The notes under the pieces were generated by a model, which worked only from the letters and a program-made list of their open reading frames with translations, was not told where the DNA came from and did no database searches. From the NCBI GenBank assembly GCA_040510375.1, contig JBEVJC010000021.1, positions 1 through 31,471 of the forward strand: a stretch of DNA of 31,471 bases, in the 5' to 3' direction. This DNA is from JBEVJC01 sp040510375. Lineage in GTDB: Bacteria > Bacteroidota > Bacteroidia > Chitinophagales > Chitinophagaceae. The first letter of the stretch is position 1. Every line of letters begins with the position of its first letter. Shown here piece by piece: positions 1 through 7,939 of the stretch. A program made the position numbers and the translations under genes.

Positions 1-468
1 CAACTTCTCGGTGGAGTTTGGATTGGTTGCGACGATCGTTTTATCCGCATCGAGAACGGACTTGGTTTTGGTGGCAAAGCTGCAATGCCTATCTGGGAAA
101 ACTTCTTCCGCAAAGTGTATGCAGATAAAACGCTTGGCATTGATAAGGATGCGCGGTTTGCACAACCGGCCGACTTTACCAACTCCGTAAACAGCGCCGA
201 TCCCATGGCAGTGGATATCGATATCGATCCGGCTGGTGAAGGTGTGGACCAGGGCGTAGGTAATGCAAACGATTATGAGATGTACAACGGTGACAGCATC
301 GGCGGTGAATCAACTCCATTCAAGGATGAAAATGATGCACCAAAGAAAGACACCACATCCAAAAAGAAGGATGACCGCAAAACAACAGAGAAGCCAATCG
401 GATCACCGGTAGAAGAAAAAAAGAAGAAAGGTTTTCTGAAAGACCTGTTCAGGAAAAGAAAAGATTAA
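1..468 (+). CDS. Class A penicillin-binding protein (PBP1A-like), C-terminal 155 residues
   Basis: The gene is open from the first base, so only its 3' end is present. The visible protein begins QLLGGVWIGCDDRFIRIENG and continues GGKAAMPIWENFFRKVYAD. This matches the end of the transpeptidase domain in bifunctional class A PBPs, where a GGVWVGxDD stretch and an AxPIWxxFMxxVY stretch close the fold. These enzymes polymerise and cross-link peptidoglycan on the outer face of the inner membrane. After the domain comes a low-complexity acidic/basic tail rich in Asp, Lys and Glu, ending in a very basic stretch (KKKKGFLKDLFRKRKD). Such tails are common in Bacteroidota PBPs. The catalytic serine and the glycosyltransferase domain lie outside the window. 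The family call is firm; the exact paralogue is not certain. Confidence 0.88.
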   Translation, partial: QLLGGVWIGCDDRFIRIENGLGFGGKAAMPIWENFFRKVYADKTLGIDKDARFAQPADFTNSVNSADPMAVDIDIDPAGEGVDQGVGNANDYEMYNGDSIGGESTPFKDENDAPKKDTTSKKKDDRKTTEKPIGSPVEEKKKKGFLKDLFRKRKD

Positions 469-486
469 CGACTATTGATAAAATAG

Positions 487-522
487 AAAACGGTCAGGCT
501 GAAAAGTCTGACCGTTTTTTTT
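487..522 (+). terminator. Intrinsic terminator after the PBP gene
   Basis: CGGTCAG (491-497) pairs with CTGACCG (508-514), and flanking A/T pairs extend the stem (AAAA before, TTTT after). The loop is GCTGAAAAGT and an eight-T run follows. It lies 18 bases after the PBP stop. The A-rich 5' side means it could also work for the convergent minus-strand gene ending at 648. Confidence 0.88.
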
Positions 523-647
523 GTGTTTCTTATCCGAATAACGCAGTGTTGTTTCTTCACCTCAATTTTTATCGGTTTACAATTACCTCACCCTAGAGAA
601 TACACTGAGTTTAAAAAATTGTCGGATCAACTAGTAGCTATTAAACT

Positions 648-1154
648 TTACTTTACCTGTTCTGCTTCTTTGGCTTTCACCCAAAAACTATTTAAAATAC
701 TCGTATCGAACTTATTAAACGGCTTATATGTTTCATTATTGAACAGCAGCCGATCCCCTCTGACAACAAATGTGTCTCTTCGTTCTCTAAACAACCTATC
801 ATCTGGAAGGTCTAAAAAAGAGTATACTTTTTCAAATTTGGTTAGTACTAGGCTATCCTGCATTTCCCAACTTCCGGAAAACAAAGTATAGCCAGGCTCC
901 GAAGCGAGAATTATGCTGTCTCCGCCATTTGGTGCATTTGTAGAGCCTATTAAAATAAACTCGGAGTCTTTAAACGAAAAAGTGTAGAATGAACTATATT
1001 TAATTTTATCTAGTTCTGGATCTCCCATCACTGCACTCTTCCATTCAATATTTACTGGCACCCAGCTTCCTTCCAGTTGGATTTTTCTTTTCTTTTCTTT
1101 TGCACCTGAGCAAGAATAAATAACAAATAAAACAAAAAACATCCTTCTTAACAT
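648..1154 (-). CDS. Putative lipoprotein, candidate immunity protein
   Basis: This 168-residue protein of unrecognised family begins with a short hydrophobic signal and a lipobox-like FVIYSCSG, with the lipidated Cys at residue 15, so it should be an envelope lipoprotein. The mature part is mixed alpha/beta in character (LEGSWVPVNIEW, FYTFSFKDSEF, LLFNNETYKPF) and resembles small lipocalin-like or copy-number-type lipoproteins in which GSW recurs, but no family can be named. It starts 8 bases after the stop of the broken toxin-like fragment at 1163-1501, on the same strand. That is the place where an immunity gene sits in polymorphic toxin loci. A periplasmic lipoprotein would suit a toxin acting in the periplasm. 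The lipoprotein call is seen in the sequence; the immunity role is inferred from position only. Confidence 0.6.
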   Translation of the reverse strand: MLRRMFFVLFVIYSCSGAKEKKRKIQLEGSWVPVNIEWKSAVMGDPELDKIKYSSFYTFSFKDSEFILIGSTNAPNGGDSIILASEPGYTLFSGSWEMQDSLVLTKFEKVYSFLDLPDDRLFRERRDTFVVRGDRLLFNNETYKPFNKFDTSILNSFWVKAKEAEQVK

Positions 1155-1162
1155 AGAATTGT

Positions 1163-1501
1163 TTATGGTTTTTGAACTACAAAAGGAGTTTTCTTTTGAT
1201 GTGTCTTTCCCGCACCGCTCCAGAAGTAATTAAATATTGCTTCAGACTTATTACAAACGCAACCATGCGTAACAGTAACGCCCTTTGCCTTCTTTCCATG
1301 CAAATAATGTCCGTGAGCTTGCTCTGTTTTTGAATTTATATTTTCGTCAACTTCTAAAAGTCGTATTCTTCCATTACTATTAGGATCCGTTACACTTGAA
1401 TTCATTTTATACTTTTTTCCATTATACTCAAATTCAGCGTCATCTGGTATTTTTTGTATGCCATAGTGAGGCTCTGGATTATCTGCATTTTTGCTCCATA
1501 G
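1163..1501 (-). pseudogene. Toxin-tip-like fragment with no start codon
   Basis: The frame is open from about 1501 down to a stop at 1163. An ATG at 1405 gives only 80 residues, but the open frame continues upstream of it with sensible protein (NADNPEPHYGIQKIP, then FEYNGKKYKMNSSV). Still further up, the readable sequence switches frame at a run of five A on the minus strand (1488-1492). Adding one A would join RWFYDYGAK to NADNPEPHYG and extend the frame back to just after the stop of the lipoprotein gene at 1519. No start codon precedes it. The C-terminal half has HGHYLHGKKAKGVTVTHGCV, a His then Thr-His-Gly-Cys arrangement loosely like YkuD (L,D-transpeptidase) folds; that likeness is weak. 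I read it as a displaced toxin module from a contact-dependent or Rhs system, now broken. Its true nature is unproven. Confidence 0.5.
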
Positions 1502-1518
1502 TCATAGAACCACCGTGC

Positions 1519-2094
1519 TCATTCTAGTGCGTTTCTCAAATCACCTTTTCTTACCAGATTTATTTCGCTAAATAAACATTTAGTGAAAACCCTTAAATCG
1601 GGAAATATTCTGTCGTTCAACACCAAGGAAAGATGTATGAGACGCTTGTTTCGGAGTTCATACACATCAATAATCGAAGCCTTGTAGGAATGAATATGAC
1701 CAGATATCAGGGTTTTTATAACTATTTTACCATTTGCAGAATCGATTTGCCGCAATACCTCTGACGCCTCTCCCCCAATCTCCGCTAATTGAGATGATAC
1801 GAAGGACTCTGAGAGCATAATCAAATCTCGCTTTCTAATCTCACTTTTTCGAAAGGTAATCTGTCCTGTATTTGTTGAATCCTTCGCACTAAATACCACT
1901 GCACCAATAAGATTCCCCTCATAGTCAAAGTTTATATGCTCATTATTTATGTTAACAAGCATTAAAGACGGAACTGGTTTAATAACAATAGAATCAAATA
2001 CCTGAAAGGTTTCACTATTACCGATCTCACAGTGTCTTTCAGCTGATTTACACCCAAGAAGAATTAAACTTAAAAAGGTAATAATTTTATTCAT
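1519..2094 (-). CDS. Putative lipoprotein overlapping the Rhs tip, candidate immunity protein
   Basis: This 191-residue protein begins MNKIITFLSLILLGCKSA, a signal peptide with a lipobox and Cys at residue 15, so it is probably an envelope lipoprotein. The rest (ending KGDLRNALE) is not a family I recognise. Its ATG overlaps the last codons of the upstream Rhs-tip frame by 8 bases (ATGAATAA), which implies translational coupling. Coupling of a toxin C-terminus to the next small gene is the usual arrangement of polymorphic toxin and immunity pairs. The role is inferred from this position; no sequence signature of immunity is visible. Local base composition is AT-richer than the biosynthetic genes to the right, consistent with acquired DNA. 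Confidence 0.6.
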   Translation of the reverse strand: MNKIITFLSLILLGCKSAERHCEIGNSETFQVFDSIVIKPVPSLMLVNINNEHINFDYEGNLIGAVVFSAKDSTNTGQITFRKSEIRKRDLIMLSESFVSSQLAEIGGEASEVLRQIDSANGKIVIKTLISGHIHSYKASIIDVYELRNKRLIHLSLVLNDRIFPDLRVFTKCLFSEINLVRKGDLRNALE

Positions 2095-2718
2095 TATTCA
2101 ACAGTTGGAAGTTTTGCATTGGGGTTACTGGTTCCAAATCTGTTAACAAATGCTCGATATACTGGGCTAAAGTTTTTCTGAGAGTAACCTTTCCAGTAAT
2201 GCCTTCGGTTTTTATGGATATTATATTATTAAAACCAACATCCCAACTTGCGGTGGACATTTCCACTAAACCTTCGTCATTGAACTCTCGGCCTTCAAAA
2301 GTTGCTCCTACCGAAGGATTTATTTCGTTAAGTTTAGTTATCACGTTTTCCCATTACCGATCACTGCGACAGCATCAGTTATATCCAGATTGGAATAACT
2401 GTCCTTTGTAAAGTCTCCTTTGAAAATTTTTACGCGAGTTGAAATTCCCAAGCTTCGAAAGCCCTCATTTGCGTTATTTCTAATCTTTCGCAATTCTTTT
2501 TTTGAAAGCGAGTTGTCAGCCGCTGTCAAATAAATTACATTGTCCATCCCAGTTGGATCAACAAACTTCAATGGATCGTTAAATGCATACGTATAAGGTG
2601 ATGAGGCTTCATATCTTTCTCCATGGGGATCCAGCGTTTGCCATCTTCCAATCTGATTATCATACAACCTTACGCCATAATCCAGCGATTCCAACCCACT
2701 TCCATCGCTAAACTCCAA
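2087..2718 (-). pseudogene. Rhs core C-terminus with variable toxin tip, 5'-truncated and frameshifted
   Basis: The first 60 residues (from 2718) are the end of an Rhs/YD-repeat core as found in Bacteroidota: EFSDGSGLE, LDYGVRLYDNQIGRWQTLDP, SPYTYAFNDPLKFVDPTGM. After DPTGM comes a variable tip of unknown function (NVIYLTAADNSLSKKELRKI ... DAVAVIGNGK). The frame then stops at 2341 and continues in another frame from 2344 to 2087 (VITKLNEINPSVGATFEG ... STASWDVGFNNIISI). One extra A in the run GGGAAAAC would join the two halves smoothly. At the 5' side the homology begins immediately after a TAA, with only a TTG available as a start, so the large Rhs shell is missing. In intact proteins the shell encloses and delivers the toxin. 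This is an orphan tip, probably not expressed as a functional effector. Confidence 0.78.
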
Positions 2719-3019
2719 TTAAATTTTGAAGAACCAACTCCAATTTTATTAATTTTTTAAGCAATTAGTGTTAACCCTTAAATTATCGATTGAAACAATT
2801 AAAGATTTTATTTATGACAACTTTTCTAGACGATTATTACTACGGGACAATAAAAAATCAAAATCCGTAGGTAACGGAAATTTCGAGGTACTTATTAATT
2901 TTTCTGCCAGATAACGAAGGGGACTCGGTTGACTGGTTACAATAGTAGTTATTCATTTGTAAGAAATAGCAATGACTTAACCCACAGGCCAGTCTGATTT
3001 TTAACTCGACTGCGGGTTA
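2719..3019. other. AT-rich intergenic stretch between aroQ and the Rhs remnant
   Basis: I see no gene here. A 10-base direct repeat, AACTCCAATT, occurs at 2711-2720 and 2736-2745, exactly where Rhs homology begins. Near aroQ, AACCCACAG (2979-2987) can pair with CTGCGGGTT (3010-3018) through one G-U pair, but the loop is 22 bases and no T run follows, so it is a poor terminator. Confidence 0.5.
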
Positions 3020-3439
3020 TTACATCTCCAACAGGTACTCCAGCGCCAGTTCATAACCCTTCAATCCCAGGCCACTGATGGTTCCCGCAGCCTTTGCACT
3101 CACATGGGAAATATGACGGAAACCTTCCCTTGCATACACATTACTGATATGGACCTCAATCACCGGGGCGGGCACAGCTGCAATAGCATCACCCAATGCA
3201 ACAGAGGTATGCGTATAACCACCGGGATTCAGGATGATACCACCTGGTTCAAAACCGGCTGCATGGATTGCATCAATCAGTTCACCTTCTATATTACTCT
3301 GGTAATACTTAAAATTAACTGATGGATATTTCTTCTTCAGCTGTTCCAGGAAAACTTCAAAGGATTGATCACCATACACCGATGTTTCTCTTTTACCGAG
3401 CAGGTTGAGATTGGGACCGTTGATGATGGTGATATCCAT
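3020..3439 (-). CDS. aroQ: 3-dehydroquinate dehydratase, type II
   Basis: AroQ converts 3-dehydroquinate to 3-dehydroshikimate, the third step of the shikimate pathway to aromatic amino acids, in the cytoplasm as a dodecamer. At 139 residues it has the normal type II length. The family motifs are all present: GPNLNLLGKRE at residues 8-18, the catalytic loop with Arg17 and Tyr22 (RETSVYG), NPGGYTHTS around residue 71-79 with the active-site Asn, and EVHISN with the catalytic His. It starts 6 bases after the carA stop on the same strand, so the two genes are almost certainly one transcript. The pairing of an aromatic gene with a carbamoyl phosphate gene has no obvious pathway reason. Confidence 0.96.
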   Translation of the reverse strand: MDITIINGPNLNLLGKRETSVYGDQSFEVFLEQLKKKYPSVNFKYYQSNIEGELIDAIHAAGFEPGGIILNPGGYTHTSVALGDAIAAVPAPVIEVHISNVYAREGFRHISHVSAKAAGTISGLGLKGYELALEYLLEM

Positions 3440-3445
3440 AACTGA

Positions 3446-4558
3446 TTAATTATTGAGACCGTTCTTTTTAATAAGGTCGATGAAATCGTCGAATAGGTAT
3501 CTCGAATCATGCGGGCCCGGTGTGCTTTCCGGATGATACTGTACCGAGAACGCCGGCTTACCTTTCACACGGATTCCTTCAATCGACTGGTCGTTCAGGT
3601 TCAGATGGGTGATCTCAATATGGTCCGCTTTCTTCACGGCTTCCGGATCAACCCCGAATCCATGATTCTGGGTAGTGATCTCCGAACGGCCGGTCACCAG
3701 GTTCTTCACCGGATGATTTAACCCGCGGTGGCCATGATGCATTTTAAAAGTTGGAATATCATTGGCAAGGGCCAGCAACTGGTGACCCAGGCAGATCCCG
3801 AACACGGGTTTTTCTTCCTTGAGGATTTCCTTTACTGTATCAATGGCATATCCCATGGAAGCCGGATCACCGGGACCATTGGAGATAAAATAACCATTTG
3901 GTTTGAATGCATTCACTTCTTTAAGCGGCGTCTTTGCAGGGAAAACTTTTACAAAGGCTCCACGATCGGTCATACAATCCACGATATGTTGCTTCACGCC
4001 ATAGTCCATAACCGCAATCCGTACATCCGAGTCCGCATTACCCCGCTCATATGCCTGGTTGGTGCTCACTTGTGACGCAAGTTCCAATCCGTCCATATTG
4101 GGAACAGCCGCCAGCTTTTTCTTCAGTTCCTCCACATCGGTAGTTTCTGAAGAAATGATACAGTTCATTGCGCCTTTTGAACGGATATGCGATACAAGGG
4201 CACGTGTATCCACGCCCTCAATTGATACAACTTTGTTGGCTTTCAGGTAATCCTCCAGTGAACCCTGCGCCAGTTTGCGAGAATAGGTTTCTTCCAGGTT
4301 ACGTCCAATCAGGCCGTTGATCTTTACACTGTCCGACTCAATATCCTCGTCCTTCACCCCATAATTACCCACATGAACCGAGTTCATGATCAGGATCTGG
4401 CCAAAATAACTGGGATCGGTAAAGACTTCCTGGTAGCCGGTCATCCCGGTATTGAAACAAATTTCACCGGTGGTGGTGCCGATTGCTCCAAAAGCTTTTC
4501 CGTGAGCAACGGTTCCATCGGCCAAAACTAACACTGCGGGCAATTGTTTTTCTGTCAT
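3446..4558 (-). CDS. carA: Carbamoyl-phosphate synthase, small (glutaminase) subunit
   Basis: CarA releases ammonia from glutamine and channels it to CarB, which makes carbamoyl phosphate for arginine and pyrimidines. The 370-residue protein has the N-terminal CPSase small-chain domain (DGTVAHGKAFGA, GEICFNTGMTGYQEVFTDPS) and a C-terminal class I glutamine amidotransferase domain. The catalytic triad is visible: Cys256 in FGICLGHQ, and His342 and Glu344 in QYHPESTPGPH. carB is not next to it. An A-run and a 123-base gap separate it from the upstream lipoprotein gene on the same strand. The ATG at 4558 is well placed and no longer frame is plausible. Confidence 0.97.
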   Translation of the reverse strand: MTEKQLPAVLVLADGTVAHGKAFGAIGTTTGEICFNTGMTGYQEVFTDPSYFGQILIMNSVHVGNYGVKDEDIESDSVKINGLIGRNLEETYSRKLAQGSLEDYLKANKVVSIEGVDTRALVSHIRSKGAMNCIISSETTDVEELKKKLAAVPNMDGLELASQVSTNQAYERGNADSDVRIAVMDYGVKQHIVDCMTDRGAFVKVFPAKTPLKEVNAFKPNGYFISNGPGDPASMGYAIDTVKEILKEEKPVFGICLGHQLLALANDIPTFKMHHGHRGLNHPVKNLVTGRSEITTQNHGFGVDPEAVKKADHIEITHLNLNDQSIEGIRVKGKPAFSVQYHPESTPGPHDSRYLFDDFIDLIKKNGLNN

Positions 4559-4681
4559 TTATGAAGAGTTACCGGTTTTACAAATTGCGCAAAAGTAAGG
4601 ATGAAATCGGTTTCCGGGCTCAAAAATATTTCACAAAAAGACAGGGATTATCCACAGGGTCTGGCTGAAGCAGGCGTAGTT

Positions 4682-5113
4682 TTAATTATCGACCCGCAGG
4701 AAGTTTCCATTACTGTCGAACAACAGTTCAATTCCGGTCGATATTCCCACTTCCTGGTCGCTCTTACCAGGGTCCCAGGAACGGATAAATGCAGTCGGGT
4801 AATTTGTATTGACATAGGTAATAATCAGCGAAGGCAATACCGCATCCGGGATCCTTTCGGTGCCCACAATTTGTTTCACATCACCTTCCCTGTTGAAATC
4901 AATCTTCGTATTGTTATCCAGGAAAACATGGTATTCGACCTTCAGGTCATCCCTGTCTTTCACCACCTGGAGTATCGCGTGCGTGGAATAATGTGTATTG
5001 ATAAAACTGGTGGCCTTACCGGGAAGATCATCATCCTGGATCACGGTTTCTTTATCGCAGGATACCAGTAAGAACATGGCGGGCATTGACATAGCAAGGA
5101 TGAACTTTTTCAT
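4682..5113 (-). CDS. PepSY-like (DUF2874-type) lipoprotein
   Basis: I place the start at the ATG at 5113, giving MKKFILAMSMPAMFLLVSCD, a classic lipoprotein signal with Cys at residue 19; the frame is open further upstream but without a plausible protein. The mature part has two similar halves with the pattern LP..A..FI..HY, then EYHVFLDNNTKIDFNREGDV, and again LPSLIITYVNTNYP followed by GIELLFDSNGNFLRVDN. This is the tandem PepSY-like arrangement found in many Bacteroidota periplasmic proteins related to the BLIP-like fold. Substrate and partners are unknown. It lies after the terminator of the sigma/FecR/STN unit, so it probably has its own promoter in the 84 bases between. Confidence 0.75.
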   Translation of the reverse strand: MKKFILAMSMPAMFLLVSCDKETVIQDDDLPGKATSFINTHYSTHAILQVVKDRDDLKVEYHVFLDNNTKIDFNREGDVKQIVGTERIPDAVLPSLIITYVNTNYPTAFIRSWDPGKSDQEVGISTGIELLFDSNGNFLRVDN

Positions 5114-5197
5114 TTGTTTGTTTTTGATTGTTGAATTGGCGATGATCACCATTTGGAAATGTGACATCCCACCAACAATCAACCCCTATTTAAAATG

Positions 5198-5224
5198 AAA
5201 AAAAATTACCCGTTAATCCGGGTA
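5198..5224 (-). terminator. Intrinsic terminator after the STN-domain gene
   Basis: On the minus strand TACCCG pairs with CGGGTA (plus positions 5219-5224 and 5207-5212) around a GATTAA loop and is followed by a T-rich tract (eight A on the plus strand at 5198-5205). It begins 4 bases past the gene stop and closes the sigma-FecR-STN transcript. Confidence 0.82.
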
Positions 5225-5227
5225 CCA

Positions 5228-6952
5228 TTAAAACAATGCGATACCGATATTCCATCCAAACCAACCACGCGTTTTATCAAGACCTGTTTTGAACGAATGA
5301 TAGGAACCAGGCAGGGCGCGGCTTCTGTAGCCCTTCACCACCACGTCCTGGTCGGTATAATAGGCAGCAATGGATGGTCCGCCAAAAATCCGGAAGCCTT
5401 TAAACGGCTGGATATTCAGGTTGAGATGTAGTTTGCTTAACAGGTTGGTATAGTCCCAGCTACCCAGGTACAGATATTGACAGGTCAGTTCCGGATTGAG
5501 GGTGATCCAGTTGGTGATCCTTTTTTCTGTTCCCAGTCCGTACCCAAAACTATACGCCTTATCATCTTCCTTACTGCCAAGGTTCATGCCTCCCTGTAAA
5601 ATACTATAGAACCGGCGGCTTCCGGTTTTAAATGCAATATTGGTGTTGATCACTTCATCACGCGAGATTGCCAGTTTATGATAACCTCTCATCACGATAT
5701 TGATCAGGCCGATACTATACCCGTCAGATGTATCAGAAATGTTGATCAGCCCGATCTGCACGCCCTGCTGTTTTTTCGCATAGTTGAATATGGATGCCAC
5801 CTGCAATCCGCTCATAATCCCGCCGCTCATATTGGAAATACCGGCCACCTGGAATCCGCGTACATTCTTTTTTACATAGTTGGCAACGGATGAAACCTGG
5901 AACCCCTGCAGGTCGCCCAACACAGCATTGGAAACACCTGCTGCCTGAAATCCTGTCACCGATCCACCCGTTACATTGAACAAACCGGCGATCTGCACAT
6001 ACTTTACATCCTTGCGGTTGAGGTTGAACAACCCACCGATCTCCAGCCCGTTTATTTCCCCCGTATATCCACCAAACAGATTGAACGATACATTATGGAT
6101 CATCTGTCCGCTCATCGTTCCCTGTGTGGTGATCCCTGGAATCAGCGAAGCCTGGAAGGGCCGTTCGGCAATAAATCTTTTTATATTCAGGCTCTGTACT
6201 TTTTGCCGGGCAGTCAGCAGGAACTTCGCCACCGCAGTTTGTTCGATTTCTGTTTTTTCCATTGGCACTGGAACAACCGCCGAATCCTTCAATCTTACTA
6301 TTGATGAGTCCACCACTTCATATACATTCGGCACAGACACAAAAACTGTATCTGCCACCGGCACAATCGCAATTACCAGTTGCATATTAAACTTCGGTTC
6401 AATAACAACTGTTGTGTCTTCATACGAGTACTTGCTCACCGACAAGGATGCAGTGGGATACTTACTTTTTAATTTCAGTTCAAACCTGCCATGTTCATCC
6501 GTCAGCGCCGATACCAGGTGCTCCGTTTCATATACACTGACATTGGTCAGCCGGTCGCCCGTTTCACTGTTAACCACATATCCGGAGATCGTATAAATAT
6601 TATCCGTTACGGGCGATTTATCCGTGACCGTGGTGAGTCTGAGCGCCACCCTCCGCAGGATAATATAATTGCCGCTTTCCTTGTATTCATACTGATCACT
6701 GAGTAATAATGCCAGGATCTGGCGAACGCTGCGGTTGGTTACGGAAAGACTAACCAGGCTATCGCGTTTTACAATCTGGCTGTTATAGGAAAAAGTAAAA
6801 CCGCCCTTATCACTGATGATCGACAATACATCATCCAGGCGCTGCCGGTTTACATCCAGGGAAATCCGCTTCTCCAGCAGGTTTTGGGAGAATACAATAC
6901 CCACCAGGCAGCTCATCATAACGGTGAGAATGGCTTTGCGGAAATTTAACAT
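5228..6952 (-). CDS. STN / carboxypeptidase-regulatory / LA_2272-type surface repeat protein
   Basis: I choose the ATG at 6952 because it gives a clean signal peptide (MLNFRKAILTVMMSCLVGIV, then FSQN). Residues about 28-100 form an STN (secretin/TonB short N-terminal) domain: ISLDVNRQRLDDVLSIISDK, FTFSYNSQIV, YIILRR. Residues about 120-185 resemble a carboxypeptidase regulatory-like domain (ISGYVVNSETGDRLTNVSVY, TDEHGRFEL). Residues about 285-440 carry repeated short strands (GFQAAGVSN, GFQVSSVANYV, GFQVAGISN, GLQVASIFNY, GVQIGLINI) typical of LA_2272-type surface repeat proteins, and the rest looks like outer membrane beta-barrel. It follows fecR by 10 bases. STN domains usually touch the FecR anti-sigma factor in surface signalling, so this is the likely sensor. 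No TonB receptor plug and no SusD partner are present. Confidence 0.8.
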   Translation of the reverse strand: MLNFRKAILTVMMSCLVGIVFSQNLLEKRISLDVNRQRLDDVLSIISDKGGFTFSYNSQIVKRDSLVSLSVTNRSVRQILALLLSDQYEYKESGNYIILRRVALRLTTVTDKSPVTDNIYTISGYVVNSETGDRLTNVSVYETEHLVSALTDEHGRFELKLKSKYPTASLSVSKYSYEDTTVVIEPKFNMQLVIAIVPVADTVFVSVPNVYEVVDSSIVRLKDSAVVPVPMEKTEIEQTAVAKFLLTARQKVQSLNIKRFIAERPFQASLIPGITTQGTMSGQMIHNVSFNLFGGYTGEINGLEIGGLFNLNRKDVKYVQIAGLFNVTGGSVTGFQAAGVSNAVLGDLQGFQVSSVANYVKKNVRGFQVAGISNMSGGIMSGLQVASIFNYAKKQQGVQIGLINISDTSDGYSIGLINIVMRGYHKLAISRDEVINTNIAFKTGSRRFYSILQGGMNLGSKEDDKAYSFGYGLGTEKRITNWITLNPELTCQYLYLGSWDYTNLLSKLHLNLNIQPFKGFRIFGGPSIAAYYTDQDVVVKGYRSRALPGSYHSFKTGLDKTRGWFGWNIGIALF

Positions 6953-6962
6953 GGACAATTTC

Positions 6963-7913
6963 TTAATGAATAATGATCTGGCCATCTTCTTTGGAAACCT
7001 GCACCAGCAGGGTTTGTGAAACCACCTTCAGGATCATATCGAGCGACTCCTCATTAAACGTTACATTCAACGGCAACTTCCGCAAACGTGGATCACTGAT
7101 GATGATCTTTGATTCATACGCTTCGTTGAGTTTGTCGACGAGTTTCCAGAGGGGTGTGTTATCACAGATGAACGTACGACTTACATAATAGTTATAAAGT
7201 TTATCATCGGATACCACTTTATTTTCCACCGAATCCTTCGCCACCATTACCCGTTCGCCGGCTTTAAGCTCCACCAGTTTACCACCGCTGATCACCTGTA
7301 CAATCCCGCTTTCCACAATGATCTCTGTATTACCGCTGGAACTTTTAACATTAAAGGCGGTGCCGACTACTTTTACTTCAACCTCATTCACCTTTATAAT
7401 AAATGGTTTTTCCTTATCCGGCGTTACCTTAAAAAATGCCTCGCCTTCCAGTTTTACAGGCCTGGTTGTTCCTTTAAACTTACTGGGATAACTGATGGAA
7501 GAATATTTATTCAATGTGGCGACAGAACCATCAGGCAGGGTATCGGCCCGCACCAGTGTGGTTGTTACCACCGCCAGGGTTTTCGGTGTTGAAGCTGGTT
7601 TAAATATAAACAGGTAACCCGTTAATGCAGCACCAACCACCAGCAGGATGGAAGCAGCCACCTTCCGGGAAACAGCAGTTCGGTTAATCGGCACCACTTT
7701 GGCCGGAGGATGTACCCGTTGCTGAAACCGTTGCCAGGCCTGCTCTTCATCGACCTGCACAACCGGAGCCAATTCAGCACTTCCCTCCCAGATGCGACGC
7801 AGTTGTTCGAAATGAACCCTGTTCTCTGCCGAAGCAGCGATCCAGTGTTTCACCTGTTGCAACTCTGTTCCGCTTACCTCATCTGCGAGATAACGGATCA
7901 GCAGGTCGTCCAT
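6963..7913 (-). CDS. FecR-type anti-sigma factor
   Basis: This inner-membrane regulator holds an ECF sigma factor inactive until an outer-membrane partner signals. From the ATG at 7913 it is 316 residues: an N-terminal cytoplasmic DUF4880-like segment (MDDLLIRYLADEVSG, HFEQLRRIWEGS), one membrane segment at about residues 84-104 (KVAASILLVVGAALTGYLFI), a periplasmic FecR domain (TLPDGSVATLNKYSSISYPS, GEAFFKV, GTAFNVK) and a C-terminal DUF4974-like domain (LNVTFNEESLDMILKVVS). The longer open frame starts at a TTG at 7943 inside the sigma stop region; I prefer the ATG because its sequence matches the usual family start. Both neighbours are in the same orientation with short gaps. Confidence 0.92.
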   Translation of the reverse strand: MDDLLIRYLADEVSGTELQQVKHWIAASAENRVHFEQLRRIWEGSAELAPVVQVDEEQAWQRFQQRVHPPAKVVPINRTAVSRKVAASILLVVGAALTGYLFIFKPASTPKTLAVVTTTLVRADTLPDGSVATLNKYSSISYPSKFKGTTRPVKLEGEAFFKVTPDKEKPFIIKVNEVEVKVVGTAFNVKSSSGNTEIIVESGIVQVISGGKLVELKAGERVMVAKDSVENKVVSDDKLYNYYVSRTFICDNTPLWKLVDKLNEAYESKIIISDPRLRKLPLNVTFNEESLDMILKVVSQTLLVQVSKEDGQIIIH

Positions 7914-7939
7914 ATCGTTTGTAAAGTTGTTCAATGGGT

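Noticed and set aside
523..891. A plus-strand open frame of 122 codons opposite the first lipoprotein gene
   Set aside because: It overlaps the PBP terminator region, has no domain, and the opposite strand has a lipoprotein signal and a plausible gene context.
2336..2350. Programmed -1 ribosomal frameshift in the Rhs tip
   Set aside because: The run GGGAAAAC is not in the zero-frame register needed for a slippery X XXY YYZ heptamer, and the locus is already 5'-truncated. Simple decay or a base-calling error is more likely.
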